Source: Martinezella tropici
GTDB lineage: Bacteria > Pseudomonadota > Alphaproteobacteria > Rhizobiales > Rhizobiaceae
Length of the DNA stretch: 64,000 bases
Direction of reading: 5' to 3'
Assembly: GCF_008370325.1 (NCBI RefSeq)
Contig: NZ_VNIP01000018.1
Location: forward strand, 62,001 to 126,000
Made by a program: the position numbers and the translations under genes. The notes below the pieces were generated by a model. It was not told where the DNA came from. It did not search any database and worked only from the letters and a program-made list of their open reading frames with translations. Shown here in pieces: positions 7,795-16,004 of the stretch (the first letter of the stretch is position 1; every line of letters starts with the position of its first letter).

Positions 7795-7806
7795 CGTAAG
7801 GTTACG
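7795..7806. promoter_or_regulatory. 12-bp near-palindrome, candidate operator (copy 2)
   Basis: CGTAAGGTTACG differs from copy 1 at one base and has the same TT before it. It lies about 100 bases before the modA start. The protein that would bind it is unknown. Confidence 0.4.
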
Positions 7807-7860
7807 CTGCACCAAGGCGATATATTTTTACAAACACATCCCTAGCCAAGCTTCGCGCGT

Positions 7861-7884
7861 CGTTATATCTGTCGAAATATGTCG
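7861..7884. promoter_or_regulatory. possible ModE-binding Mo-box before modA
   Basis: The half-sites CGTTATAT and ATATGTCG are separated by 8 bases, resembling the CGTTATATA / TATATAACG pattern bound by ModE, with two mismatches in the right half. It ends 21 bases before the modA start, a good position for repression when molybdate is plentiful. Confidence 0.4.
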
Positions 7885-7905
7885 ATATCTTTGGGGAGAA
7901 ATAAA

Positions 7906-8703
7906 ATGGCCACCAGCCGACGCCGATGGATCAAGCTTGCAACCGCCGCCGCTTCCGCCGTGTGGCTCTGCCTTTCGACCGCACCTGTGCCGGCATTCGC
8001 TGCTGATAAGATCGTCGTTTTTGCAGCCGCCAGCATGAAAAACGCGCTCGACAATGCCGACGCTGCCTTCGCCAAGGAAACCGGCAAGGAAGTGACCGTC
8101 TCCTATGCGGCCAGCGGCCCGCTCGCCAAGCAGCTTGAAAACGGCGCCCCGGCCGATGTCTTCATCTCCGCCGACACCAACTGGATGGACTATGTCGCCG
8201 GCAAGAAGCTGATCAAGGACAACAGCCGGGTGAACCTCCTCGGCAATAAGCTCGTTTTGGTCGCTGCCAAGGACAAGGCGAGGCCGGTTGAGATCAAGCC
8301 GGGCTTCGATCTCGCTGGCCTGCTCGGCGATGGCCGCCTGGCGATCGGCCAGCCGGAATCGGTGCCGGCAGGCAAATATGGCAAGACGGCGCTGGAAAAG
8401 CTCGGCATCTGGGCTTCCGTCGAAAAGAAGGTTGCTGGCGCTGAAAGCGTGCGTGCAGCCCTCGCGCTGGTATCCCGCGGCGAAGCGCCCTACGGCATCG
8501 TCTATCAGACAGATGTCTCGGCCGATCCGGGCGTTGCCGTTGTCGGCACCTTCCCGGCAGACAGCCACCTGCCGATCGTCTACCCGATCGCAATTACCAG
8601 CAGCAGCAAGAACCCGGATGTGCAAGCCTATTTTGACTATCTGAAATCGGCTAAGGCTGTTCCGTTCTTCGAGCATGAGGGCTTCACGATCCTGAAGCAG
8701 TGA
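7906..8703 (+). CDS. modA: molybdate ABC transporter substrate-binding protein
   Basis: ModA captures molybdate (or tungstate) in the periplasm. The 265-aa protein has a signal peptide with basic RRRWIK, a hydrophobic core and cleavage after AFA at about residue 32. The mature part begins DKIVVFAAASMKNALD, the conserved ModA opening, and AASGPLAKQLENGAPADVFISAD follows. TTGGGGAG lies 7 bases before the ATG at 7906; an ATG nine codons upstream has no such site. modB and modC follow on the same strand. Confidence 0.95.
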   Translation: MATSRRRWIKLATAAASAVWLCLSTAPVPAFAADKIVVFAAASMKNALDNADAAFAKETGKEVTVSYAASGPLAKQLENGAPADVFISADTNWMDYVAGKKLIKDNSRVNLLGNKLVLVAAKDKARPVEIKPGFDLAGLLGDGRLAIGQPESVPAGKYGKTALEKLGIWASVEKKVAGAESVRAALALVSRGEAPYGIVYQTDVSADPGVAVVGTFPADSHLPIVYPIAITSSSKNPDVQAYFDYLKSAKAVPFFEHEGFTILKQ

Positions 8704-8790
8704 GCGTCATCACCGCAAGTCAGGCATGAAAGTTCAATCATCAGGCTCGCCGACCCATGGCGGGCCTGAGATGTTTTAAGGGGCGGATAT

Positions 8791-9492
8791 TTGGAAGCGT
8801 TGGGTTTGAGCAGCGACGAATGGACGGCCATAGAGCTGAGCCTGCGCGTTTCCATTGTCGCCATGCTGGTAAGCCTGCCCTTCGGCATTGTCGCCGCGCT
8901 CTTGCTTGCGCGCGGCCGGTTCTGGGGCAAATCGGTCCTCAACGGCGTCATCCATCTGCCGCTGATCCTGCCGCCAGTCGTCACCGGCTTCATCCTGCTC
9001 ATCCTCTTCGGCCGCAAGGGGGCGATCGGGTCTTTGCTCGACCAATATCTCGGTATCGTCTTCTCGTTCCGCTGGACGGGTGCTGCACTTGCTTGCGGCG
9101 TCATGGGCTTCCCGCTGATGGTCAGAAGCATCCGCCTGTCGGTCGAGGCCGTCGACCGCAAGCTGGAAGAGGCGGCCGGCACGCTGGGCGCCAGCCCTAT
9201 CTGGACCTTCCTGACGGTCACCCTGCCACTGATCCTGCCTGGCATCATCGCCGGCATGATCCTCTCCTTCGCCAAGGCGATGGGCGAGTTCGGCGCCACC
9301 ATCACCTTCGTCTCCAACATTCCCGGCGAGACACAGACCCTGTCTTCGGCCATCTATACCTTCACCCAGGTTCCGGGCGGCGATGCCGGTGCCATGCGGC
9401 TGACCATCGTCGCCATCGTCATTTCCATGGCGGCGCTGCTCGCTTCGGAATTCCTTGCCTATCTCGCCGGACGGAGGGTGGATTTCGAATGA
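8791..9492 (+). CDS. modB: molybdate ABC transporter permease
   Basis: This 233-aa inner-membrane protein has five or six hydrophobic segments. The EAA loop that contacts the ATPase (EEAAGTLGASPIWTFLTVTL) lies at about 126-145, and the ModB-typical GEFGATITFVSNIPGETQTL follows. The start is TTG, preceded by AAGGGGCGG. It overlaps modC by 4 bases. It forms the channel of the ModABC importer. Confidence 0.94.
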   Translation: MEALGLSSDEWTAIELSLRVSIVAMLVSLPFGIVAALLLARGRFWGKSVLNGVIHLPLILPPVVTGFILLILFGRKGAIGSLLDQYLGIVFSFRWTGAALACGVMGFPLMVRSIRLSVEAVDRKLEEAAGTLGASPIWTFLTVTLPLILPGIIAGMILSFAKAMGEFGATITFVSNIPGETQTLSSAIYTFTQVPGGDAGAMRLTIVAIVISMAALLASEFLAYLAGRRVDFE

Positions 9493-10562
9493 CGCTTTCG
9501 GTCGATATCCGCCATCGCCTCGGCGCCTTTTCGCTGGAGGCCGCATTCACCTCCGATGGCGGCGTAACCGCCCTTTTCGGCCGCTCCGGGTCCGGCAAGA
9601 CCTCGATCGTCCGCATCATTGCCGGCCTCATCCGGCCCGATCACGGCCGCGTCAGCCTCGACGAAACGGTGCTTGCCGACACCGGCAGGCAGATCTTCGT
9701 GCCGCGCCACCGCCGCCGCTTCGGCTATGTCTTCCAGGAAGCGCGCCTGTTTCCGCATCTTTCGGTGCGGCAGAACCTCAATTACGGCCGCTGGTTCGCT
9801 CCCCGCAACGAGCGCGGCGAAAGCTTTGACGGCGTCGTCGATCTTCTCGGCATCGGCGCGTTGCTCGACCGCAGACCAGCCACGCTCTCCGGCGGCGAAA
9901 AGCAGCGCGTCGCGATCGGCCGCGCCCTGCTTTCCTCCCCACGGCTCCTATTGATGGATGAGCCGCTTGCTGCACTCGACGAAGCCCGCAAGGCGGAGAT
10001 TCTCCCCTATCTCGAGCGGCTGCGCGACGAGACCAGGATACCGATCATCTATGTCAGCCACTCGATGGCCGAAGTGGCGCGGCTCGCCAACCGCGTCGTC
10101 GTCATGCGCGACGGCAGGGTCGAGACGATCGGTGCCGCTGTCGATATTTTCAGCCAGCTATCCGGCCCGCTGGCGGCCGATCGCCGCGAGGCCGGCGTGC
10201 TGCTGGAGGGCCGCGTGGAATCGATGGACGACCGGCATCACCTGACCACTATCGCCCTGAAGACTGCGAAACTCGTCGTGCCGGGTCAGGCGGCGGCTGT
10301 CGGCAAGGCCCTACGCGTCCATATCCCTGCCCGCGACGTCATGCTGGCGACGGCGCGGCCAGAGGGTCTCAGCGCCCTCAATATCCTCGACGGTGAAGTA
10401 CTGGAGATCGGTACGGCCGCGGACGGAACGGCGGAGGTCAGGGTCGATTGCGGCGGCGACACGGTGCTTGCACGCATCACGCAATTCTCCGCCGAGCGGC
10501 TGGGATTGCGCATCGGCCTGCCGATCCATGCGGTCATCAAGACCGTGGCACTCGAACATTAA
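9489..10562 (+). CDS. modC: molybdate ABC transporter ATP-binding protein
   Basis: The ATPase of the importer is 357 aa. It has Walker A FGRSGSGKTS (30-39), signature LSGGEKQRVAIGRAL (133-147), Walker B LLLMDEP (153-159) and switch His in YVSHSMAEV. A C-terminal TOBE/Mop-like region (about 290-355) is present, as expected for ModC, where it can bind oxyanion. The ATG overlaps the modB stop. The frame is open 244 codons upstream through modB, but that is a shadow. The gene ends immediately against the convergent ModE-type gene. Confidence 0.95.
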   Translation: MTLSVDIRHRLGAFSLEAAFTSDGGVTALFGRSGSGKTSIVRIIAGLIRPDHGRVSLDETVLADTGRQIFVPRHRRRFGYVFQEARLFPHLSVRQNLNYGRWFAPRNERGESFDGVVDLLGIGALLDRRPATLSGGEKQRVAIGRALLSSPRLLLMDEPLAALDEARKAEILPYLERLRDETRIPIIYVSHSMAEVARLANRVVVMRDGRVETIGAAVDIFSQLSGPLAADRREAGVLLEGRVESMDDRHHLTTIALKTAKLVVPGQAAAVGKALRVHIPARDVMLATARPEGLSALNILDGEVLEIGTAADGTAEVRVDCGGDTVLARITQFSAERLGLRIGLPIHAVIKTVALEH

Positions 10563-10979
10563 TCAGGATTTTTCCGAAGAAGCCTCGACTGAACTTCGAT
10601 TGGCTTCGAGCCAGTTCAGGTCGTCGGCAATGGCGGCGCGCAAGGTCGTTTCCATACCGCGGAAGCGCCGCAGCAACTCCTCGCCGAACGGTGTCAGGGC
10701 TGCGCCGCCACCCTTCTGCCCACCGCGCTGGGATTCCACCACCGGCTCGCGAAACATGTGGTTCAATTCGCTGATGAGCAGCCAGGCCCGACGGTAGGAC
10801 ATATCCATGGCGCGGCCGGCAGCGGAAATCGAGCCGGTCTCCTGAATATGCTCGAGAAGTTCCATCTTGCCGCGCCCAAGCCGATCCTGCCCCGAAAAGC
10901 TGATGCGGAGGATGGGCTTCAACGGTGGCTGCGGAGCATCTGTCATAGCATCTGTAACGGTTTGGTCTCCCGAGAGCAT
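10563..10979 (-). CDS. ModE-type winged-helix regulator lacking molybdate-binding domains
   Basis: The 138 aa contain one winged helix-turn-helix domain (about 37-105: GKMELLEHIQETGSISAAGRAMDMSYRRAWLL) of the ModE N-terminal type. A Gly-rich wing follows (QRGGQKGGGAALT). The C-terminal tandem Mop domains that sense molybdate in E. coli ModE are absent; only a short acidic helix remains. It is convergent with modC, with no bases between the stops. The start at 10979 is an ATG without a clear ribosome site; an ATG at 10946 is an alternative. Probable role: regulation of the mod genes. Confidence 0.85.
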   Translation of the reverse strand: MLSGDQTVTDAMTDAPQPPLKPILRISFSGQDRLGRGKMELLEHIQETGSISAAGRAMDMSYRRAWLLISELNHMFREPVVESQRGGQKGGGAALTPFGEELLRRFRGMETTLRAAIADDLNWLEANRSSVEASSEKS

Positions 10980-11080
10980 GATGCCGAAAAGTGTGAGCAG
11001 TTTTCGGACGACATCGTGTTCTATCTATTTGATGCTAGCGCGGATTCAGATTTGAGGTCAATTCGACCTGAAATCCCGCT
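10973..11080. repeat. RIME-like intergenic repeat, family 2 (copy A)
   Basis: This copy begins GAGCATGATGCCGAAAAGTG and contains GTTTTCGG plus a second hairpin around GAGGTCAATTCGACCT. Near copies occur at about 24737-24841 and 50742-50841 in the opposite orientation. It fills part of the 263 bases between the ModE-type gene and the DUF1330 gene. Confidence 0.65.
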
Positions 11081-11242
11081 GGCCTATACGCGGCCTTCGC
11101 CTGCCTGTACATCCCGACGGGAATGGACAAGCGGCGATATCGGCCTATCTGATCTCCAATGTAAAAGACGCGTCCGCATGCAAACTCAGGGCAGGAACGG
11201 GGATTGTACGGGAGTTCGACTTTCGCGGGGAAGGGAGACACT

Positions 11243-11542
11243 ATGCCGGCCTATATCATCTCCGACGTCACGGCGAGGGATGTCGAAGCTTTCGAGACCT
11301 ACCGAACCCGCGCTGCCGCCTCCATAGGCCAATATGGCGGCCGCTATCTGGTCCGCGGCGGTCCGATCGAACAACTGGAGGGCGATTGGTCGCCGCGAGC
11401 CCTCGTCATCGTGGAGTTTCCCGACCTCGAGCGGGCGAAGGCCTGGTATCGTTCGCCGGAATACGCAGCTGCGCTCGACATTCGCGACAAGGCTCTCAGC
11501 CGCAAGCTCATTCTTGTCGATGGAGTAGGCTCGGCAGCCTGA
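11243..11542 (+). CDS. DUF1330 family protein
   Basis: A 99-residue protein of the DUF1330 family (dimeric alpha+beta barrel fold): MPAYIISDVTARD at the start, then the central GGRYLVRGG and VIVEFPDLERAKAWYRSPEY segments that mark the family. The ATG at 11243 has GGGGAAGGGAG upstream. No function is established for the family that could be used here. It stands alone between the mod block and rsfS. Confidence 0.88.
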   Translation: MPAYIISDVTARDVEAFETYRTRAAASIGQYGGRYLVRGGPIEQLEGDWSPRALVIVEFPDLERAKAWYRSPEYAAALDIRDKALSRKLILVDGVGSAA

Positions 11543-11643
11543 TTTTTGGCCCTCGGCGCGAATATTCACCCATATCTGGTGCGAAAGAGCCCAATTCGGA
11601 CACAAATCCTTGTCCTGAACGCCTCAAGATGGCCATTGGCGTC

Positions 11644-11673
11644 TTGAAACCTTAATGCTTTGGTGCCTATCTT
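11644..11673 (+). promoter_or_regulatory. possible promoter of the rsfS series
   Basis: TTGAAA (11644-11649) and TATCTT (11668-11673) are spaced by 18 bases, about 30 to 60 bases before the possible rsfS starts. Pattern match only. Confidence 0.3.
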
Positions 11674-11701
11674 TAGGGGGTGATCGACTCAGATCATCGA
11701 T

Positions 11702-12148
11702 GTGCATGTTCTGTTACTCAAGGAAGGAAGAGCACTGACAACAGTACACGCCAAGGGAAGAACGCCTGTCGTTATCCCGAAGAGCTCGGAACGTGGCGCC
11801 GATGCCGCTGCCCGCGCCCTGCAAGCCGTCCTCGCAAGCCTCGAGGACTCCAAGGCCGAAAATATCGTCCCCATCGACATTGCTGGCAAGTCCGCGCTTG
11901 GAGACTACATGGTCGTCGTCTCCGGCCGATCGAACCGCCATGTCCTGGCGATTGCCGACCATCTCATGACCGATCTCAAGGACGAGGGCTTCGGCAATGC
12001 CCGCGTCGAAGGTCTCGATGGTGGCGACTGGGTGTTGATCGACACCGGCGATATCATCGTTCATGTCTTCCGACCGGAGATCCGCGAGTTCTACAACATC
12101 GAAAAGATGTGGGCAGCTCCCGATCTCGACGAAGGCACGCTGCACTAA
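11702..12148 (+). CDS. rsfS: ribosome silencing factor RsfS (Iojap-like)
   Basis: RsfS binds L14 on the large subunit and blocks subunit joining in starvation. The Iojap domain spans the region from about residue 40 (VLASLEDSKAENIVPIDIAGKSALGDYMVVVSGRSNRHV) to DWVLIDTGDIIVHVFRPEIREFYNIEKMW. The ATG at 11702 (148 aa) has no ribosome site. A strong one, AAGGAAGGAAGAG, lies before a CTG at 11735 that starts LTTVHAKGR, so the true start may be that CTG (137 aa). rlmH follows on the same strand. Confidence 0.92.
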   Translation: MHVLLLKEGRALTTVHAKGRTPVVIPKSSERGADAAARALQAVLASLEDSKAENIVPIDIAGKSALGDYMVVVSGRSNRHVLAIADHLMTDLKDEGFGNARVEGLDGGDWVLIDTGDIIVHVFRPEIREFYNIEKMWAAPDLDEGTLH

Positions 12149-12263
12149 CCGACCCCGGACCGCTTTCCCGGCACCGGTCGGCAGCTTCACATCGCCGGAC
12201 ATGAGCTTCCGGCAAGAGTTTCGTTTTGTGCCGCCATGACGGCGGATATGGTTGGGAGCGGGA

Positions 12264-12746
12264 ATGCGGATAGGTCTTTTCGCGGTGGGACGGTTGAAGG
12301 CCGGCCCTGAAAAGGATCTTGCGGCTCGCTATCTCGACCGTTTCGCCAAAGCCGGACCGGCGATCGGCCTGGAAATGGCACGCATGACCGAGGTTGCCGA
12401 AAGCCGCGCCTCCAACAGCGAGACCCGCAAGCGCGAAGAGGCGGGTCTGCTGCAGAAGGCGCATCCGGAAGGCGGCGTGCTTATTCTTCTCGACGAACGT
12501 GGCAAGGCGCTCGACAGCGAAGCCTTCGCCGCCATGCTCGGGACATTTCGCGATCAGGGCAAGCGCGACCTGACGATCGCCATTGGCGGCGCCGACGGCC
12601 TCGACCCATCCCTTTACGACAAGGCCGACCTGACCATATGCCTCGGCAAGCTGACCTGGCCGCACCAGCTGGTCCGCATCCTCATTGCCGAGCAGCTCTA
12701 CCGCGCCGTCACCATCCTCTCCGGCCATCCCTACCACAGGGTGTAA
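12264..12746 (+). CDS. rlmH: 23S rRNA pseudouridine-1915 N3-methyltransferase
   Basis: RlmH is a SPOUT-class methyltransferase that acts on 70S ribosomes. The 160-aa product has LLDERGKALDSEAFA, the SAM-binding IAIGGADGLDPSLYDKADL, and the C-terminal TWPHQLVRILIAEQLYRA...HPYHR that is almost invariant. The ATG at 12264 follows GGGAGCGG; a TTG four codons earlier is less likely. It follows rsfS, a common pairing. Confidence 0.95.
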   Translation: MRIGLFAVGRLKAGPEKDLAARYLDRFAKAGPAIGLEMARMTEVAESRASNSETRKREEAGLLQKAHPEGGVLILLDERGKALDSEAFAAMLGTFRDQGKRDLTIAIGGADGLDPSLYDKADLTICLGKLTWPHQLVRILIAEQLYRAVTILSGHPYHRV

Positions 12747-12853
12747 CCCTCTATCCCGCTTCGAAAACAGTTTGGCTTTCGGGCTTTTTGCGTTAACGAA
12801 ACGCTCACACAGGCGTGTTTTGATTCCCGCCCTGAAAATGACGATGCTTCCTG

Positions 12854-12956
12854 GAGCATTTCCAGGAAAAGTGCGCAGCGGTTTTCCGTCCGGATGCGTA
12901 AAGAAACAAGAACATAGAGCGTTTTCGCAATTCGAAGAAAAGCGGCAACGCTCTAG
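12854..12956. repeat. RIME-type repeat, family 1 (copy 1)
   Basis: The element begins GAGCATTTCCAGGAAAAGTG, with GCGGTTTTCCGTCCGG forming the first hairpin. A second unit, AGAGCGTTTTCGCAATTCG...CGCTCT, forms the other hairpin. Related copies lie at 44520-44623, 46324-46401 and 60261-60363. It occupies most of the gap between rlmH and the EnvC-like gene. Confidence 0.75.
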
Positions 12957-13018
12957 CCGATCGCGGCAAATCAGCCTATTTTCACGCGATCCGAAGGGAC
13001 CAGGCCCGAACCGACTGG

Positions 13019-14476
13019 ATGAGAAAAGCCCAGCCCATGCTTTCCCGTCTTCTGCTGCCACCTCTGGCGGCATGTCTCGGTGTGGGCGCCTATGTGACCG
13101 GCCCTTTCCCTTTGCTGGACGTGGCCGTGGCGCAGGAGGCCGATACCACTGCACCGCAGGCGCCTGACGGTCGCGCCGCGACGACCGCATCGGCGCCGCC
13201 GGTGCAACAGGCTCCCGACCCGGCCGAGGATCTTGCCCGCAAGCGCGACGAAACCCGCGCCCAGCTGGACGAGCTGTCGAAGACGATCAATCTCTCCTCC
13301 GGCAAGACGAAAGAGCTGGAAGACGGCATCGCCTCCCTCGACAAGAGCACCACCAGCCTGCGCCAAGCACTGATCGACAGCGCCGCCCGCCGCAAGGAGC
13401 TGGATCGTAAGATCCAGCAGAGCGAGAAGACGCTGACGGACCTTGCCGTCAAGGAAGGCAAAATCCGCGCGTCCCTGCATGATCGCCGCGCCCTGCTGGC
13501 CGAAGTGCTGGGCGCTCTAGAGCGCATGGGCCGCAACCCGCCGCCTGCGCTGCTGGTGACGCCGGACGACGCACTCGGCTCTGTACGCAGTGCCATTCTT
13601 CTCGGCGCCGTCGTGCCGGGAATGCGCAAGGAGACGGACAAACTGATCGCCGATCTCACGGATCTCAGCAAGCTGCATGCCGACGCGGCGGCCGAAAAGG
13701 CGAGCTTCACCACCACCATGACCAACAGTCTGGAGGAGGAGCGGCGCATGGATCTGCTGATTGCCGAAAACGACAAACACAGCAAGGAGAATGCCGCCCA
13801 GCTCGGGGCCGAGCGCAAGCGCGCCGAGGAACTGGCAGGCCAGGCAACCAGCCTGGAAGGACTCGTCGCCTCGCTGGAAAGCCAGATCGGCTCGGTACGC
13901 GACGCCGCGGCTGCCGCGCGGGCGGAAGAGGCGCGCCGGGCGCAAATGACCGAACAGCAGCGCGAGCAGGCGAAGGCCCTCGCCGAGAACGGTGTGCCCG
14001 ATAAAAACCGCATTACGCCCGCATATCCCTTCTCGGACCTTAAACAGAAGTTGGAGCTGCCCGTGGCGGGCGATACCCTCCGCCAGTTCGGCGACGACGA
14101 CGGTACCGGCCATACGGCGATGGGGTTGACCATTGCGACGGGTCCGGAAGCGCTCGTCACGGCTCCTGCCGACGGCACGATTGTCTACGCCGGCGCGTTT
14201 CGCAGCTACGGTCAGATGATCATTCTGGATACGGGCGACGGTTATCACATGGTGCTGTCGGGAATGGACGCGATCAAGACGCGTCCGGGCAGATTTGTCT
14301 TCGCCGGCGAGCCGCTCGCCACGATGGGCCAAAAAAGAGTCGCGAGCGCGACCGCTTTGGCGCTGGAAACGGATCGGCCAACGCTTTACATTGAATTCAG
14401 AAAAGATGGAAAACCGGTCGATTCTCGGCCTTGGTGGACCTCCAAAGACACTGGAAAGGCACGCAATGATACGTAG
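13019..14476 (+). CDS. EnvC-like murein hydrolase activator
   Basis: A 485-aa exported protein. The N-terminal signal sequence is followed by a long coiled coil (about 60-330, Arg/Glu/Lys-rich), and a LytM/M23 domain lies at about 350-470. The metal-binding positions of active LytM peptidases are replaced: GHTAMGLTIAT stands where HxxxD is expected, and YHMVL where HxH is expected. That is the EnvC pattern, in which the domain activates amidases instead of cutting. ATG at 13019 is used; an ATG six codons later is possible. It overlaps ctpA by 11 bases. Confidence 0.87.
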   Translation: MRKAQPMLSRLLLPPLAACLGVGAYVTGPFPLLDVAVAQEADTTAPQAPDGRAATTASAPPVQQAPDPAEDLARKRDETRAQLDELSKTINLSSGKTKELEDGIASLDKSTTSLRQALIDSAARRKELDRKIQQSEKTLTDLAVKEGKIRASLHDRRALLAEVLGALERMGRNPPPALLVTPDDALGSVRSAILLGAVVPGMRKETDKLIADLTDLSKLHADAAAEKASFTTTMTNSLEEERRMDLLIAENDKHSKENAAQLGAERKRAEELAGQATSLEGLVASLESQIGSVRDAAAAARAEEARRAQMTEQQREQAKALAENGVPDKNRITPAYPFSDLKQKLELPVAGDTLRQFGDDDGTGHTAMGLTIATGPEALVTAPADGTIVYAGAFRSYGQMIILDTGDGYHMVLSGMDAIKTRPGRFVFAGEPLATMGQKRVASATALALETDRPTLYIEFRKDGKPVDSRPWWTSKDTGKARNDT

Positions 14477-15794
14477 GGCTTCTCTTGTTCTCGTCGGCGC
14501 ATTGATGGGTGCGACCGCGATGGGCGTTATCTACTCGGCGGTAGCGCCGGCGGAAGCCGCTGGCACTTCCACCTACAAGGAGTTGTCGATTTTCGGCGAC
14601 GTCTTTGAGCGCGTCCGCGCGCAGTATGTGACGCCGCCGCAGGAAGACAAGCTCATCGAAGCCGCCATCAACGGCATGCTGACCTCTCTGGACCCGCATT
14701 CGAGCTATATGAATGCCAAGGACGCCGAAGACATGCGCACCCAGACCAAGGGTGAATTCGGCGGCCTCGGCATCGAAGTGACGATGGACAACGACCTCGT
14801 CAAGGTCATCACCCCGATCGACGATACGCCTGCCGCCAAGGCCGGCGTTCTTGCCGGCGACTATATCACCGCGATCGACGGCCAGTCCGTTCGCGGCCTG
14901 AAGCTGGAAGACGCCGTCGAGAAGATGCGCGGCCCGGTCAAGACGCCGATCAAGCTCACCTTGATGCGCAAGGGCGCCGACAAGCCGATCGAACTCACCG
15001 TTATTCGTGACGTGATCGCCGTTGCCGCCGTCAAGTCACGCGAGGAAGGCGGCGATGTCGGCTATATCCGCATTATCTCCTTTACGGAAAAGACGACGCC
15101 GGATCTCGAAGCCGCGATCGCCAAGATCAAGAAGGATATCCCGGCCGACAAGCTGAAGGGCTATGTCCTCGACCTGCGCCTCAACCCGGGCGGCCTGCTC
15201 GACCAGGCGATCAATGTCGCCGACGACGTGCTCGAGCGTGGCGAGATCGTTTCCACGCGCGGCCGCAACCCGGATGAAACGCGCCGCTTCAACGCCACGC
15301 CCGGCGATCTGGCCGACGGTAAGCCGATCATCGTGCTCACCAACGGCGGCTCGGCTTCCGCTTCGGAAATCGTCGCAGGCGCCTTGCAGGATCTGCGTCG
15401 CGCCACCGTTCTCGGCACGCAGTCCTTCGGCAAGGGCTCCGTCCAGACGATCATTCCTCTGGGCGACGGCAACGGCGCGCTGCGCCTGACGACGGCGCTC
15501 TATTACACGCCCTCGGGCCGCTCGATCCAGGGCACCGGCATCACGCCTGACATCAAGGTCGACCAGCCGCTGCCGGATGATCTGAAGGGCAAGCTGACGA
15601 CGGAAGGCGAATCCAGCCTGCCGGGCCATATCAAGGGCCAGAGCGAAACCGACAAGGGTTCCGGCTCTTCGGCCTATGTGCCGCCGGACCCGAAGGACGA
15701 TATCCAGCTCAACTACGCGCTCGACCTGCTGCGCGGCGCCAAGACGGATCCGTCCTTCCCGCCGAACCCGGAAAAGGCAGTTTCCTCCAAGTAA
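14466..15794 (+). CDS. ctpA: C-terminal processing peptidase, S41 family
   Basis: A periplasmic serine protease of 442 aa with an N-terminal signal or anchor (residues 1-31), a PDZ domain (about 98-170, GLGIEVTMDNDLVKVITP) and the S41 core. Ser298 in NGGSASASEIV and Lys323 in SFGKGSVQT have the 25-residue spacing of the Ser-Lys catalytic dyad. The ATG lies inside the end of the EnvC-like gene, so the two are coupled. Family members trim periplasmic and lipoprotein substrates and affect cell-wall turnover, which fits the neighbour. Confidence 0.95.
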   Translation: MIRRASLVLVGALMGATAMGVIYSAVAPAEAAGTSTYKELSIFGDVFERVRAQYVTPPQEDKLIEAAINGMLTSLDPHSSYMNAKDAEDMRTQTKGEFGGLGIEVTMDNDLVKVITPIDDTPAAKAGVLAGDYITAIDGQSVRGLKLEDAVEKMRGPVKTPIKLTLMRKGADKPIELTVIRDVIAVAAVKSREEGGDVGYIRIISFTEKTTPDLEAAIAKIKKDIPADKLKGYVLDLRLNPGGLLDQAINVADDVLERGEIVSTRGRNPDETRRFNATPGDLADGKPIIVLTNGGSASASEIVAGALQDLRRATVLGTQSFGKGSVQTIIPLGDGNGALRLTTALYYTPSGRSIQGTGITPDIKVDQPLPDDLKGKLTTEGESSLPGHIKGQSETDKGSGSSAYVPPDPKDDIQLNYALDLLRGAKTDPSFPPNPEKAVSSK

Positions 15795-16004
15795 GGAGAT
15801 GGCGCCGGGCTGGAAACAGACCCGGCGCTTTCATAAACGGGGAGGGGATTTGCGTATCGTTCCGCTCTCCTCGGCCGAATGACATCGGCCTTGTTCAAAA
15901 CAGCTCATGTTTTAGCACTTTGAGTGTTGCCGGCATCTTGCCGCTCGGCTGCGAGGGGAGTGCCCGACGCCGATACAGTTTTCCGCTTGGGGTGGATAGG
16001 AACT

